64,000 bases of DNA, from assembly GCF_010183535.1 (NCBI RefSeq), contig NC_071331.1, positions 12,338,001 through 12,402,000 of the forward strand. The letters are read 5' to 3'. Below, piece by piece: positions 11,909 to 23,500 of the stretch. This stretch comes from Caenorhabditis remanei (Eukaryota; Nematoda; Chromadorea; Rhabditida; Rhabditidae). A program made the translations under genes and the position numbers. Position 1 is the stretch's first letter; each line of letters begins with the position of its first letter. Below the pieces are notes generated by a model. It was given only the letters and a program-made list of their open reading frames with translations, ran no database searches and had not been told where the DNA came from.

Positions 11909-12430
11909 AAGGCCATCGGGACCTATCGTCTATCGTGAACTCATTTTACTTGTATTGAAATGAAAATTTTGAGAGAATTGATTTTTGTTCAGACAATTGG
12001 TCATCTACTGAATCCATATGAACACATACTTCAAATTATTCTGCACAGTTATAAAAGGGAACAGAACAGTGTAAAAATTCAGATAAATGTGTGATTGGAA
12101 GAAATTTTTTAAACGCCGGTTTCAAATAGCTCTCTTAATTTATTGTAAAATTCAGAATATTAATTCTTAGTTTGTACACGACACATCTCAACTAAAACTA
12201 AATGTACAAAAGACTATAGAACTACCCATAAAACACATTTCCTGCCGACTATAAAACACAGTTTTCGTGCAACGCCTCAATGAATGTTGACCTAATGTTT
12301 TCGTTGTTTTCAAAATGGTAGGCCACACAAAATGTTTCAGATTGTCATAAACCACGAACACTTTGGAGTATAAAATAATGGAAAATTGAACTGAATCAAC
12401 TCAAAAAACCTCTGAATATTTTGAATCATC
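11909..12430. other. Intergenic, BTB gene to dehydrogenase
   Basis: AT-rich spacer of about 520 bp holding the 3' UTR of the BTB gene and the promoter of the dehydrogenase. No further gene or repeat was seen. Confidence 0.5.
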
Positions 12431-13500
12431 ATGGCTAGATTCTCCGATAAAGTGGCACTTGTTACAGGTATGTTGTTTTTGTGTTTTAGCAGACTTTACT
12501 GTGATTTCTCTCTCGATTCTCAATTTTTTATTGTTACATTTCCGTATGATTTTCCAGGCTCCTCCAGCGGAATCGGACGTGCAACTGCTATTCTCCTCGC
12601 GAAACAAGGATGCAAAGTTACTATTACTGGAAGAAATACGGATCGTCTTGAGAGTACTAAACAAGAGATTTTGAAAAAGGGAACACCGGAAAGTGATGTT
12701 CTTGTGATTGCGGCTGATTTGAATGTTGAATCGGAACAGGATAACCTGATTGACTCAACAGTTGCGAAGTTCGGAAGACTTGACATTTTGGTTAATAGTG
12801 CTGGAGGAGCATTCGTTGATCCGGAAGGAAAAATTGGAGTAAATCAGGGAATGGAGGTATTCGACAAGCATATGTATACCAATTTGAGAGCTATCGTGAT
12901 GATGACGAAGAAAGCGATTCCTCATTTGATGAAAACGAAGGGAGAAGTTGTGAATGTTTCTGCTATGGGAGCCGATCATCATGGCGTAAGCACGTTTTAA
13001 CTTTAGATATAATTTTCTAACTGTGTTTTTTTGTAATCTAGATAAGCAAAATCGTGGATCGAACATTATAACAATTCCAGAATCCTCATTTCATATATCA
13101 CTCAATGCCAAAAGCTGCTCTAAATCAATTCACCAGAAGTGCAGCCATCGAACTCATTCGGCACGGAGTCCGTGTAAATTCGGTCAGTCCTGGATTCACG
13201 AACACTGGATTTGGAACATCGATGGGAATTCCAGATGAGATTTGGAGAAAAGTGAGTTTCGAAATCAGCTTCTCTAAGAACATCTCTATTTCCCAGATGG
13301 TGGAGTTCATGTCTTCTCATAAGGAGTGTATTCCTTATGGAGCTGTTGCACAACCGGATCACATCGCTCAAGTCATTGCATTCCTTGCCGATCGGACCAT
13401 GTCATCTTTTATCATTGGACAATCAATTGTAGTCGATGGTGGATCGTCTCTTCTGATGGGGATGGATGTTCATGATGTGACCGGATTTATGGCACTCTAA
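12431..13500 (+). CDS. Classical short-chain dehydrogenase/reductase
   Basis: Four exons: 12431-12467, 12558-12985, 13081-13251, 13297-13500, giving 279 aa, a normal length for a classical SDR. The Rossmann cofactor motif TGSSSGIG is at residues 12-19, GRN follows the second strand (NADP(H)-type basic residue), the NSAG motif is near 92, catalytic Ser is in VVNVSAM (S147), and PGFTNTGF follows the active site. The active-site segment reads IYHSMPKAAL: the lysine (K166) is present, but the residue four positions before it, normally the catalytic tyrosine, is H162, with Y161 next to it. In close worm relatives this stretch is usually YYSxxK, so a Tyr-to-His change is likely. The substrate is unknown. 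The gene is convergent with the coiled-coil gene at 13667. Confidence 0.92.
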
Positions 13501-13643
13501 TTTCATCTTTCATGATAATTTTGGAAAAAAATGAATTCTTACAGTGTTGTTGTTTGGTAATTATGAGTTCTGATTCTTACTGAAACCTTTATTGCGTTTA
13601 TTGAAACCAAACGAACCGCAATAGGAAAAATTCAATAGTTCTC

Positions 13644-13649
13644 TTTATT
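13644..13649 (-). terminator. AATAAA poly(A) signal of the coiled-coil gene
   Basis: The minus strand reads AATAAA 17 bp after the stop codon at 13667. The short spacing implies a very short 3' UTR. Confidence 0.6.
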
Positions 13650-13666
13650 CCATTCCTTTCAATAAT

Positions 13667-14576
13667 TCATTTACCATCTTTATCATCTACACTCAATTTC
13701 GAAGCTTTATCATGTTCCTTTTCTTTATCTTTTCTCGGTTTAATAGTGACATCCGGCTTGAACTTAGCGAAAGGAGCAAACGTTCTACTCCATTGCTCAT
13801 TTTGTCTCTGATACAACTCTGTACATTCTCGGATCACTTTCAAATGTTGAGCTTGAATTGCAGCAAGTCCTTCACGAATCATGTCTTTGAGCTGAACTTT
13901 AATAGATGACACGAATGAGATCTTCTCAATCAAACCTTTCTTTGCAAATCAGTGAATCTTGCCATCACCTTATCCAGTTGTTGTATCTGCTCTGGTTCAG
14001 CTGGACGGTTTGCTTGCAGTTTCTCTAATACTGGTCCCAAATCGTCAAATTCCTTCTTTTTCACTTCAAATTCGTTGGCAAAAAAGGAATTGATGACTTG
14101 CAATTTTGCCTTCATATTCTTATGGAATTCATACTCCGTAGCGATAGCAGATTCAAAAAGGGGACGAATTTCATCGAGAAATTTCTTAGAGTCTTCTTGA
14201 TAATTCTGAAATGTTCATTATTCTCAGCAGAAAATGTAGATTTTCAATCTGTCAAACCAGTGAATATAGAGCACTGAGCGATTGGAAAAGTCTGTTGCAT
14301 CGAAATTCACTAGGCGAACGGTCCTGTTTGAAATCCGAGCTTTCCAATCCGACACAAGTCAGAAAATGTTTGTAAGCTGGTTTGAAGTTAGTCTGAATTC
14401 AAAGAAAGTCATACGAAACGTGTTTATTGTTTAGTGAAACTGACTCGATATTTCAGGTAACCGTCACTCTCTTTCGAGAAACTTGCGACAATTTGAGATG
14501 GGAGACTGTGAAAAGATAGATGGAATCTGAAAACATGAGAAAGAACTCACATGTCATCTTTATTGTTTCTCTTCAT
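13667..14576 (-). CDS. Charged coiled-coil protein, apparent one-base frameshift in the last exon
   Basis: Exons on the minus strand: 14551-14576, 14445-14526, 14258-14392, 13667-14205, about 260 aa. I do not recognise the family. The sequence is helical and charged throughout (KKFLDEIRPLFESAIATEYEF, VKKKEFDDLGPVLEKL, IQAQHLKVIRECTELYQRQN), with a Lys/Asp-rich tail, and could form a BAR-like or simple coiled-coil dimer. Near 13933 the frame breaks: the upstream frame reads DLQRKV then TGA, and the downstream frame resumes as LIEKISF. One missing base would restore continuity. A 47-bp intron from GTGATGG to GAGAAG could also bridge the two frames, at the cost of conserved-looking residues. No signal peptide or TM segment is visible. 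The gene converges on the dehydrogenase, 166 bp apart. Confidence 0.7.
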
Positions 14577-17500
14577 ATTTCGTGGCAAGAATTACTTGAT
14601 TTCAAACTATTGATTTTCGATTCACAATGGAATTTGGAACTATTTTTTACGTGAAGATTATACAAACTAGTGCATGGACTAGTGCACTTTTGAAGGTTCA
14701 CGGTTGCATCGGTTTTGAACCTTCGGCCAAAACTCATACGAGCTGAGGTTTGATATTTTTTATCTCAAAACTTGTAGAATATGCCGTTAATATATGCATC
14801 CATATCTGAAAACCAGAAAACTATATTTTCTCCTCGAAATCTCAATCTGAAGCCTGCTCAAAATTAAATTTGTCAAGACAAAGGAAGTCCTCGCAGTCCC
14901 CTTTTTTCTCCTTTTTCCATCTTCTTTTTTCTTGAAATTTTGCTTCGAACGAACCAATCAATCAAGCCTCAAGTCGACACAGAGAGCAATTCTTTCCTGC
15001 TTTTCGAGCATGTTCGTGTCAAAACCAATCCCTATTTTATTTCTGTTCTCTTTCCTCTCTCTGTTTTCTTATTCCTTCAATTTTTATTCATGTGCTCCAG
15101 TCCCCTTTTTTGTTCGAATATTCAATACTCTTTTCAATTAGTCTATCCCTTTCTCTTCTCCCCCTTCTTCTCCAATATATAGCTTAGAGCTCATAAAAAT
15201 GAGCACAAAAAAACGGATGAAGAGACTGAAACTTTGAAGCTCATCGAGCCTTGTCTCATCAACGACTCCCTAGAGAATCACGAATGGCAACAAAAACGAA
15301 CACGAATGCGGTCGTCTCTTCTTTTTTGTGGTGTCAAGTTTTGACGAGTTGAGCCTTGAAAGTGTGTCGTTTTGAAACTTTTTTGTGTCATAAAAAATGA
15401 GGAAAAGAGAGAAGGAAAGAGTGAAGTGTTCAAAACTTCAAAGTTCCATCGAGCAGTTTTTTTGTTGTAGGACACATTCAGCTCGTTGAGTTTCGAGAAA
15501 TGAGATGGATCGAAACAAAGCATGTGACATATGAAAAAAGAGTTCCTTGAGTTATTCTCCCGGCATGAGTCATCTTTGATAGGGTTGGAATAGAAAAGCA
15601 GTCCATGCAATTTTTTAAATAAATTTTTCAATTTCTAGGCCTAACCCAGAGGACTAAAAGAAAGCCGATTATAGTTAGCGATCAAATGATAACTGGACCG
15701 GTCAAGTCTTCCTTCCCAACTGTACAAAACTGTTTCTACTCCCTATTGTCTGATCGACCATTGTGAGATAAAACCGATTCCATGGATGGTGACTGCACGT
15801 TCTATGACAAACACAATCTTTTTCTCATATTTCTCTCTTGCAACAAATTTGAAATCCGTGACTCACAGCAGCTTCTAATCGGCTTAATCAAAGCAATCTC
15901 TGGTTCTTAGCCTGATAACCAGGGAGTAAGGTCATGCGTATCGTGACAAGCTTTTTTGATTTTGGAGGACGTTGTCGGCACTTTGCTTGTGATTCACAAC
16001 TGATATGAGTCATATTAATTGGTTTTTGTAGAATTGATTCTGGAAAATAAAATATTTTTAGAATGAACGAGAATAGTGTCTAGTTCGGTCGATCAAAGCC
16101 TCATAGACCGATTAAGAATCTGTTAACTAGCTGCATTCAAATTGTTCCAAACCCTTCTCCGATCCACAGTCTCTTTGTCTTTACCTCACCGCAAATCTGC
16201 TAATTCGATTGGTTCCTTCATGAACCGATATATAATTTTTTGCTTCTCCTAATCCTAAACATACACACCCCTCATTTTTCTTCATTCGGTACCCTCTTCA
16301 TTCTAATTAACCCAATTTCCCCTCTACCAAATTTCCGTTTGATGACGCAACCCGTTCACAGACAAGCAGGTGGCAGATGGTCGGCGAAAAATAGAAGATA
16401 GAAAGGTCCGTTCGGATCGAGAAGGTCTCTTTTTGAGATTAGCATCTTTAAACGATATAGAAACAATGTTATGGTTATGGTTGGGTGAGGAAAAGGGAGA
16501 TGGAGATGGAAGGTATGGGAATATGATAGTTATCGGATGGATAGAGGAGTAGAGAAGGTTATTACGTTAGGTCAATGTTTCATGGAGTTTTCTTCTGTGT
16601 TAGTAAAATAATAAATATTAATAAACGTATAGATTTTTATATTGCATCAAACCCATGTTCCATTCCCTTACAACATTTCTAGTATGGTCTGAGGTTGTTG
16701 TCCCGTATTTAGAGATCCCACCAGTAGAACGTTCATGATTTCCAATAAATGATACAGAGGTCTGTTCTTTTGACGATGTGATACATCACGCTGGACATCA
16801 AGAAGCACAGATAGCGTCAGAACTGTTAATGTTAAATTTTATTTCTGATTCAACATTTCCACAATATCAGATCGCATCTAAACTTTCATTGGTTTTTCTC
16901 TCTCCTCTTCCATAATGACTATCTAATTCCTCTCCTCCACGACTTCCAACTTTTTCTCAACTTTTATTCCCATTTTGCTCTCTTTTCGCCGTCATTTACG
17001 CCACTCGGAAGTGTAACTCCTTCCGGTTCGACAGCTCCCTTCTTCTTCTTCTTTTCTCGTCACCACAAATGTTCGAATGCATTCGAAAATTGAATCTTTC
17101 GTGTTTCCATCCTATGGGGGGTTAATCGAATTCCTGCCATATTCCATCGTAAATTAGGTATTAGAAATGTTGCAAAAGACGAAGAGTGTTGAAGTAGAAG
17201 GAGAAGAATATAAGCATCTAGTTAGATGTCTATTTCATTTTAATTTTACTATTGCTGACCCATAGAGGTTTTGAATACGAAATTCACTGGAGAATTTACA
17301 TGAATCGTTCGTTATTTGAGAACAATTTGCTCAGTATCTGATGCATTTCAACAATCTTTCGAATGGCTGGCTCTTGATCTGCTTTAGTTCAATTCCTCCA
17401 AATACTCATTCAAGATTCCTCTTATTTAAAATCCATTCAAATCAATTCAAAAACCATTTTTTAAAAATGTCATTTCTTTTTCAAAATGTCACCAAAACAG

Positions 17501-20336
17501 ATGGGAAAGTACCAGGCAGTTGACCAGGTACGATCCCATTCTCTTTCCATCTCTCACTTTTTGAATTTTAATGACTTTTATGGGTGAGCCAACCGTCCCC
17601 CTCCGTAAGGAGAAAGAGACACTCTTTGTTTCCATTGGAGACATCCGGCTGTCAGAATCATAATAATAGAAATTATAATGAGCCCTAAAGAGCTCCGTGT
17701 TCGTTTCGAAATGGAGTTCTCTTTCTCTTTCTCTCAACTAATAACTTCCTTTTCTTTCAAGTTTATTGTCTACGTTTAGTGATTCAAGTTACCGATTCGG
17801 TGTTCGGAGTTTTCTGTTTTGAGAGGAAAATCTTGTGCTCCGAATGTGGAATAAGTAAATCATCTAAGATCTTCCAGATTCAGGTCTACAGTTTCATCTG
17901 ACTCTCTAATTTTTGTCTAATTTCAACTTCTAAATCAATATAGTATCTTCGTTTTCCAAATTTCACAATATTTTTGTGCTATCGCAGAATTCGATATCTA
18001 TCTCTTCTCTCCGTTTTTCAACTCTTACAAAACCTTGTTTCTGCTGAAAACTCATTCCCAAAACATTTTCGCATTTAAATTTCTTTTTGACAAGTCACCA
18101 GAAAATCGAAAATTGTACACATTTCCCAAGGACAATCTCCTTTCCTTTCTGCTACAAAAATCTTTTCTTTTTCTCATTCTCGAAAAAACGATAACACTTT
18201 TTGTGGGATTTGACTCAACACTTTCTTCTAGAAATTCTCTTTTGTACACTACAAATTGGCCAGCTTCTTCTTTTTCTTCTTTTACTTTTCCCCATGAAAA
18301 AGACCACCCCGGTAGTTTAAAATGAAACAATTAAAAACCGGAGAGAAGAATAAATATATGCATAGGTGTATGAAAAGAGACACACATTTTGTCTCAGGTA
18401 GTCTTGAAAAAGAATTCAGTGAACCGGAAACCATTCGAGAGATGCAAAGTAGCATAACGATTGCATAACACATCCAGCTGTTTGTAAGAGGTTTTGATTC
18501 TCGAGTTTTCAGCTGTTTCGGTGGTTCGAGATATATGTACAAGCAGTGAGAAGTTCCACTTTTTGTTTCATAATTGAGTTTGTATCCAGGTGATTTCGGA
18601 TTCGGTGTCGGCTTTCAACGTTAAACTTACCAAAGTATTCGAACCGAGTTGTTCCGTTGATCCCAAAAGGTCCGGCGGACGTTAATATTCAGTGATTTTT
18701 GCTGATTCCTAAAACCACTATAAAAGTTAAGAGAAATATTTCAAGCTTTGATGAAGTTACCGCAAGTTTGATAGATTCTTGTGGGACTTTTCTATTTACA
18801 GCTTAGACGATGAGCTATTAAATAGAGTAATATTCTGAAAAACTGATGGTCAGAGTTATTTATTACTTTTTAAATTTATATTCTGTTCCCAGAACTAGTT
18901 AAAGTTCAGTGTGCCTTATTCTTGCGATTTTGAGATTGCAGATAAATTCCTACATCCCAATACTTTCCTCTCCCTTGTCCATGTTTCTTGTTAATTTCGC
19001 TGATTCACTGTCCACATCCTCCAACACAACAAATCTCATCATCAATTCCATAGACCCGACACCTTCTGTTCATACTCCTCTTCATAATACTCGACGCTCT
19101 TCGACTACTCTAAACGTGTACCCAAATAATATGTACATGTGTCCTCCTCTCTACTCTTCACAGGCATTATACCGGCTCATCGAGCCCTGAACACCACCTG
19201 CCAGAATCAGTAGTCCTCCCTCTGTTTCTTCAACGTATTCATAATTGGCAACCACAGGAGAGAGAGGGAACGGACCCGCAACTAAGCTCTATGGACTATT
19301 ACATTAAGAGAAAGAAGGAATACCTGCTTAGAAGATGTGGGACTCACTTCCCACCTGTCTCTTTTTTCGAGGAAGACTTAGAGTAAAAGAAGGGGGTTGT
19401 TTTTGAGTAACGAGTTTTTCGAATATTCAAACGATTAGGTTTTCCAGTTTTTACTAGCTAGGTCGTAGTGTTCTAGTTGAAATAACGGAAGCTTGGGCAA
19501 ACACGATCCTCTTCTAAATGAAAAGAGCCCGGAACCTTTTAGTTAGTTCAAGGAAAACAACTCGTTCATTATCAATATTTAACTGTCGAATTTCAGTTTT
19601 CTTAGTTGCAAGATGAATGGAAGCTCCCGATTTTAGAGCCTTCGACAAACTAGAAGACGAATTTTTCCCAGTTTCAGGAACAATTCTTGGTGTACCATAA
19701 AAATGGTTTATATTCATGCATTAGTTCTGCGTTTGAGTTTGAGACTCACAATCAGACATGCCCTCGAAATTCCAAAACCACACCTCATTTTACGCCAACG
19801 TCACCAGTTTCATGATTTTTCATCCTTGGATAATCCAGTTAGCCGATCTTGCGGAATCTATTAGATAATTTCAATTCCTTACTGTTTCTTCCAGTGCATA
19901 TCCAATCGATTTTACTGATAGGCACACTCTATTTCAAAATGATTCGCAACTTCTTCTGAAACATATTCATCATTGTCTCTATTCTTCATTGTTCCTTCTC
20001 TCGATGGACTACTAATTCCCCCTCTCGTAACCCTTTGCTTCTAAACTCATTTCACTCTTAATCTCTTTCCATCAAAAGGTGTCAACAACTGCATCCAAAA
20101 CCAATGCTTCCAGAGGGACGTCTCTATAATGATGTATAAGCTTTTTCCCCTCTTGTCTGAAAATCGATGCTCTCTAGTCAGTGTCCGAGAGTGTAGAGGC
20201 CAAAACCGCTGCTTCTTTAGCTGCGCAAGAAGATGGCTGATAGAGATAGAAAAAGGAAAGAGAGAAAAAGAAAATGTTTTGTTTCTCTCACTTCTCTCCG
20301 TCTCCTCACCTCCTGATCTCTCGCCATCGAGGGAGT
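14577..20336. other. Gene-poor spacer of about 5.8 kb
   Basis: No splice-supported coding gene was found on either strand. A short hairpin, GAAGGTTCA / TGAACCTTC, lies at 14692-14724. The plus strand is pyrimidine-rich around 14900-15180 and 16900-17060. One-base variants of the Ruby core (CAGTTTCA) occur at 17889, 19669 and 19805. The plus-strand frame at 18909-19190 (Ser/Thr/Asn-rich) has no supporting splice context. Most of the region is probably the upstream control region of the EGF-repeat gene. Confidence 0.5.
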
Positions 20337-20462
20337 AAGCCCCGCCCACTTTTCCTCGGTTTCCCCAACGGCATTCCCTCTCTATTTCTCCGCCCTCTCT
20401 CATAGATTTTTGCATCTTTTTGATATATATTTGTTTCTTTTTTCACACTTTATCATTTTCAG
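20337..20462 (+). promoter_or_regulatory. Probable promoter and trans-splice acceptor of the EGF-repeat gene
   Basis: AAGCCCCGCCCAC (20338-20350) is a GC-box-like motif in AT-rich sequence. A TATA-like GATATATAT lies at 20421-20429. A pyrimidine tract ending TATCATTTTCAG closes at 20462, 38 bp before the ATG, which would suit an SL1 trans-splice acceptor. All three roles are inferred from position and sequence only. Confidence 0.4.
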
Positions 20463-20500
20463 AAGTCTTCTGAAACTAGTAGACATCTGAAAAACTGAAG

Positions 20501-23500
20501 ATGAGAACCGGAGCACTTTGCATTGTGCTCCTGAGCATCGGAGCATCAATGGTAGCTTGTGAACGACCGAAAATCAAGGATACTCATGGAAATCTGCTGG
20601 TCAAACTCAGGTTCGTTTTTACAGTTTTAATAGGACTTGAATGTCTGAGACGGTATGTGACGAGGCCTAGTCATAGCAGATAGGTAGTATCTTTTGAAAT
20701 TAAAAGATTTTTTTCATTTTTTATCCTTTTTAATAGTCCACCCAACAAATTGATCTTTCCTCTAGAGATTTCATAACTAGAAGAAACAGAAAAGTGCAGT
20801 GTTACTAATCTCGTGTATATCCAGCTGCAAATCTGAAAATCCCTAGAATCGGATTACAAAACTCTTGATGTCTGACCAGTTCCCAGAAATAGAAATAGAA
20901 ATAAAAGAAATAAAGAAAACTTTGTTCCGGAACAAATGAGATCTCTTGGTGAAGAAGAAGGAGTAGAGACCAGAAGCCAGAAGTTTTTTGATGAAGAGGA
21001 GAACTTCTTTTTTGGGATTCACTGACGTAGGAATAAGAAGAGGTGGATAAGACGTTTTGTTTTAAATAGCAGGAGATGATGACAAGATGCTTCACTCCAT
21101 TTTCTCGTGGAATTTCAGTTAGACTGAAATTCACAACTGTTTCATGCATTACACAAATATCGCTTTTGATTTTCTAACCTTCTTTCCTTTTTTCCGTTCT
21201 TTCCATTAAAATACTAGAGCTTGCCCTCTCAAAAAGTTTTCAAATCTCACACTCGCCCTCCTCGTTTGACGTGTCACATCACATTGTGATGTAGTAAAAC
21301 GTCTCTTTTTGGAAACTTCTCAGATTACACGCCCAGCCGCATTTGGCAGATACTCGGCCAAATATCGAATATCCGCTTCTAGTTTAACCTCTTCAAATTG
21401 TTTTATGTATAAGAGGAGAGGGGAAAAGTAAGAAAAATGATTGAGATATGGAAGATCTATGAACGTGAGGTACATATGATTAGAACTCAATCCTCAATCA
21501 AAAGTGAATTGATCATTTAAGAACTCATTGAAACAGTGGAAACAGGTGTGCATCCGATTATCTCATTTCGGATTTCTGCTATAAAAAATGGGAGTTTTCG
21601 ATACTGTTTTGTAACATCGCTCCACTGAAACTATCCCGACACCCCTTGCGTTTTCGGTATTTTGATTGAGAATACTATTGAGACTTTTTTTTTGATTGGA
21701 CTGATTTATGACACGAAATGTTTTTTACGAGAGCTGTTATGTCAAATCCGAATTTACAATACTTTACTTTTTCGTGAATTCCGAAAACTACAACTTCTCA
21801 AATTCCCACTCCATTTCTGGAGCAGATCTTGTTGTTGTTTATTACTCTCTCTTCGAATTCCAGCACAGCACTTTATCATAGAAAAAGATCGCTTGTTGTC
21901 CATTTTTTCTCTTCTTTCCAACCATTTCTGGATGGAAACAAAAGTTAGTCTCCGGAAATTAAAGAAATTAAAGAAGCGCCAACACTATTTATCTATTTAT
22001 CCATCTGGCACCACGCCAAATTGGTAGAAGACTTCTCTCACTCTGTCTCTATCGATGGGGGTCAGAAGGCAACAACGACGACGTCGTCGACGTCGTGGTG
22101 GTGGAAGTCTTCACAAATTTGGCGTGGCTCGCGGCGGAGCAACACAAGCAAACAAACATTTTTTGAGTGCGCACTCTCTCCGAATGAGACGTAGAGGGAG
22201 TGCGCAATGTGCTGTTGTGCTCGCTAAAAATTGCATCAATTCGGTGGTGTTGTGTCGAAAAAAAACTGACGATGAGGGGTGGAAAAAGAAAAAAAAAGGA
22301 GAGAACAAACAAGTAAGTGTTGACCAACGAATGGATTTGAGTTGAAAAAATAACGAATGATACATTTCGCTTTTTCACACTTTTCGAATATTGAGGGAGA
22401 GGAAGAGAGAGAGAACATCTGGAATTTGTTTAGTTTGAAAAAAGTTTATTGTGAACTGTTGTCATGGGGCTCCTGGAACGTCAATGATTCAAGCATCGAA
22501 CTTTTCAAAAGTTGATTTCCGTTTATTTGTCTGTTCAGTGAAAACGTTTTCAGCTTGAGACTTCATTTGTGAGAAAACTCATTTGCTGAAAAACACATAG
22601 CAGGGTCCCTGGCTCATCCTTCTATCTGACAAAGATCAGTAACTTTTCTGGTTATTGGTTTGTAGGAATGAGAAAATTATCGGATCTTGATGATGAGAAT
22701 ACCATTTAACTTTAAGGCGAAACTGTAAATCATAACTTTTTTTGGTACTTTTACTTTGGTCCTGACTACCAACCAGTGGTTCAATAGTTTGTGATCAATT
22801 TGCCATTTCATAACTTTCTAAAATCAGTTTTCAGTTTCATAGTTCGGTCCTCCACTTTTCGGATAACCTTACAAACTTTAGAAGCCTTTCTACTCAATTC
22901 CTCTCCTCCCATTTACTTTTCCCCTTCTTCCTTTTACTGTTTTGCTCTACACCGTTGTCCAAATATTATGACAACAACTGGTCGGTTAGGTATGATGGAT
23001 TCGTTAAGTGTCATCGACACGAGTTCATCATCGGCTCAAGCACCCAAAGAGATGTATCAACACAGAGGAGAGAGAGAGAGAGAGTTACTGACTAAATACT
23101 TACTTTGATGGACAGTTTTAAACGAAAATAGAGAAAACGGAATATATGGGGTTATTGTTTCAGACATTATGTTTCTAGTGCTACAGTCAAATCACTTGCA
23201 CGTAGTTATACTTATTACAAACAAATCAGTTTCCACAAGACTAAATTTGTCTCGAATAGATCTCTTCGACATATTATCAATTCATCTTATCATTTCAGTG
23301 ATATCCCGATTGGATCATGTGGAGACGATTCATACTTCGGATTGGGAATAATGGACGGTGGATTGGAAGAGTGTGATAGATGGAAGTTGGAGACTACAAA
23401 CCCAGAATACGAAGAGTACAAATGCAAAGTTTTGAGAGTTCACGCATCGGTTAAGAATGGAAAATGCACTTGTAATGAGAACTGGAAAGGTGAGAATTTT

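Noticed and set aside
14692..14724. Hairpin GAAGGTTCA / TGAACCTTC as a miRNA precursor
   Set aside because: Only a 9-bp stem with a 15-nt loop; too short for a miRNA hairpin.
16370..16552. 60-aa charged plus-strand frame
   Set aside because: Purine-rich composition artefact, with no splice or promoter support.
18909..19190. 93-aa Ser/Thr/Asn-rich plus-strand frame as a gene
   Set aside because: Isolated, no donor or acceptor linking it to other exons, no family match.
21137..21536. Exact Ruby cores at 21137 (+) and 21529 (-) as piRNA genes
   Set aside because: Neither has a YRNT start signal 44-47 nt from the first C of the core; counted in the enrichment but not listed as loci.
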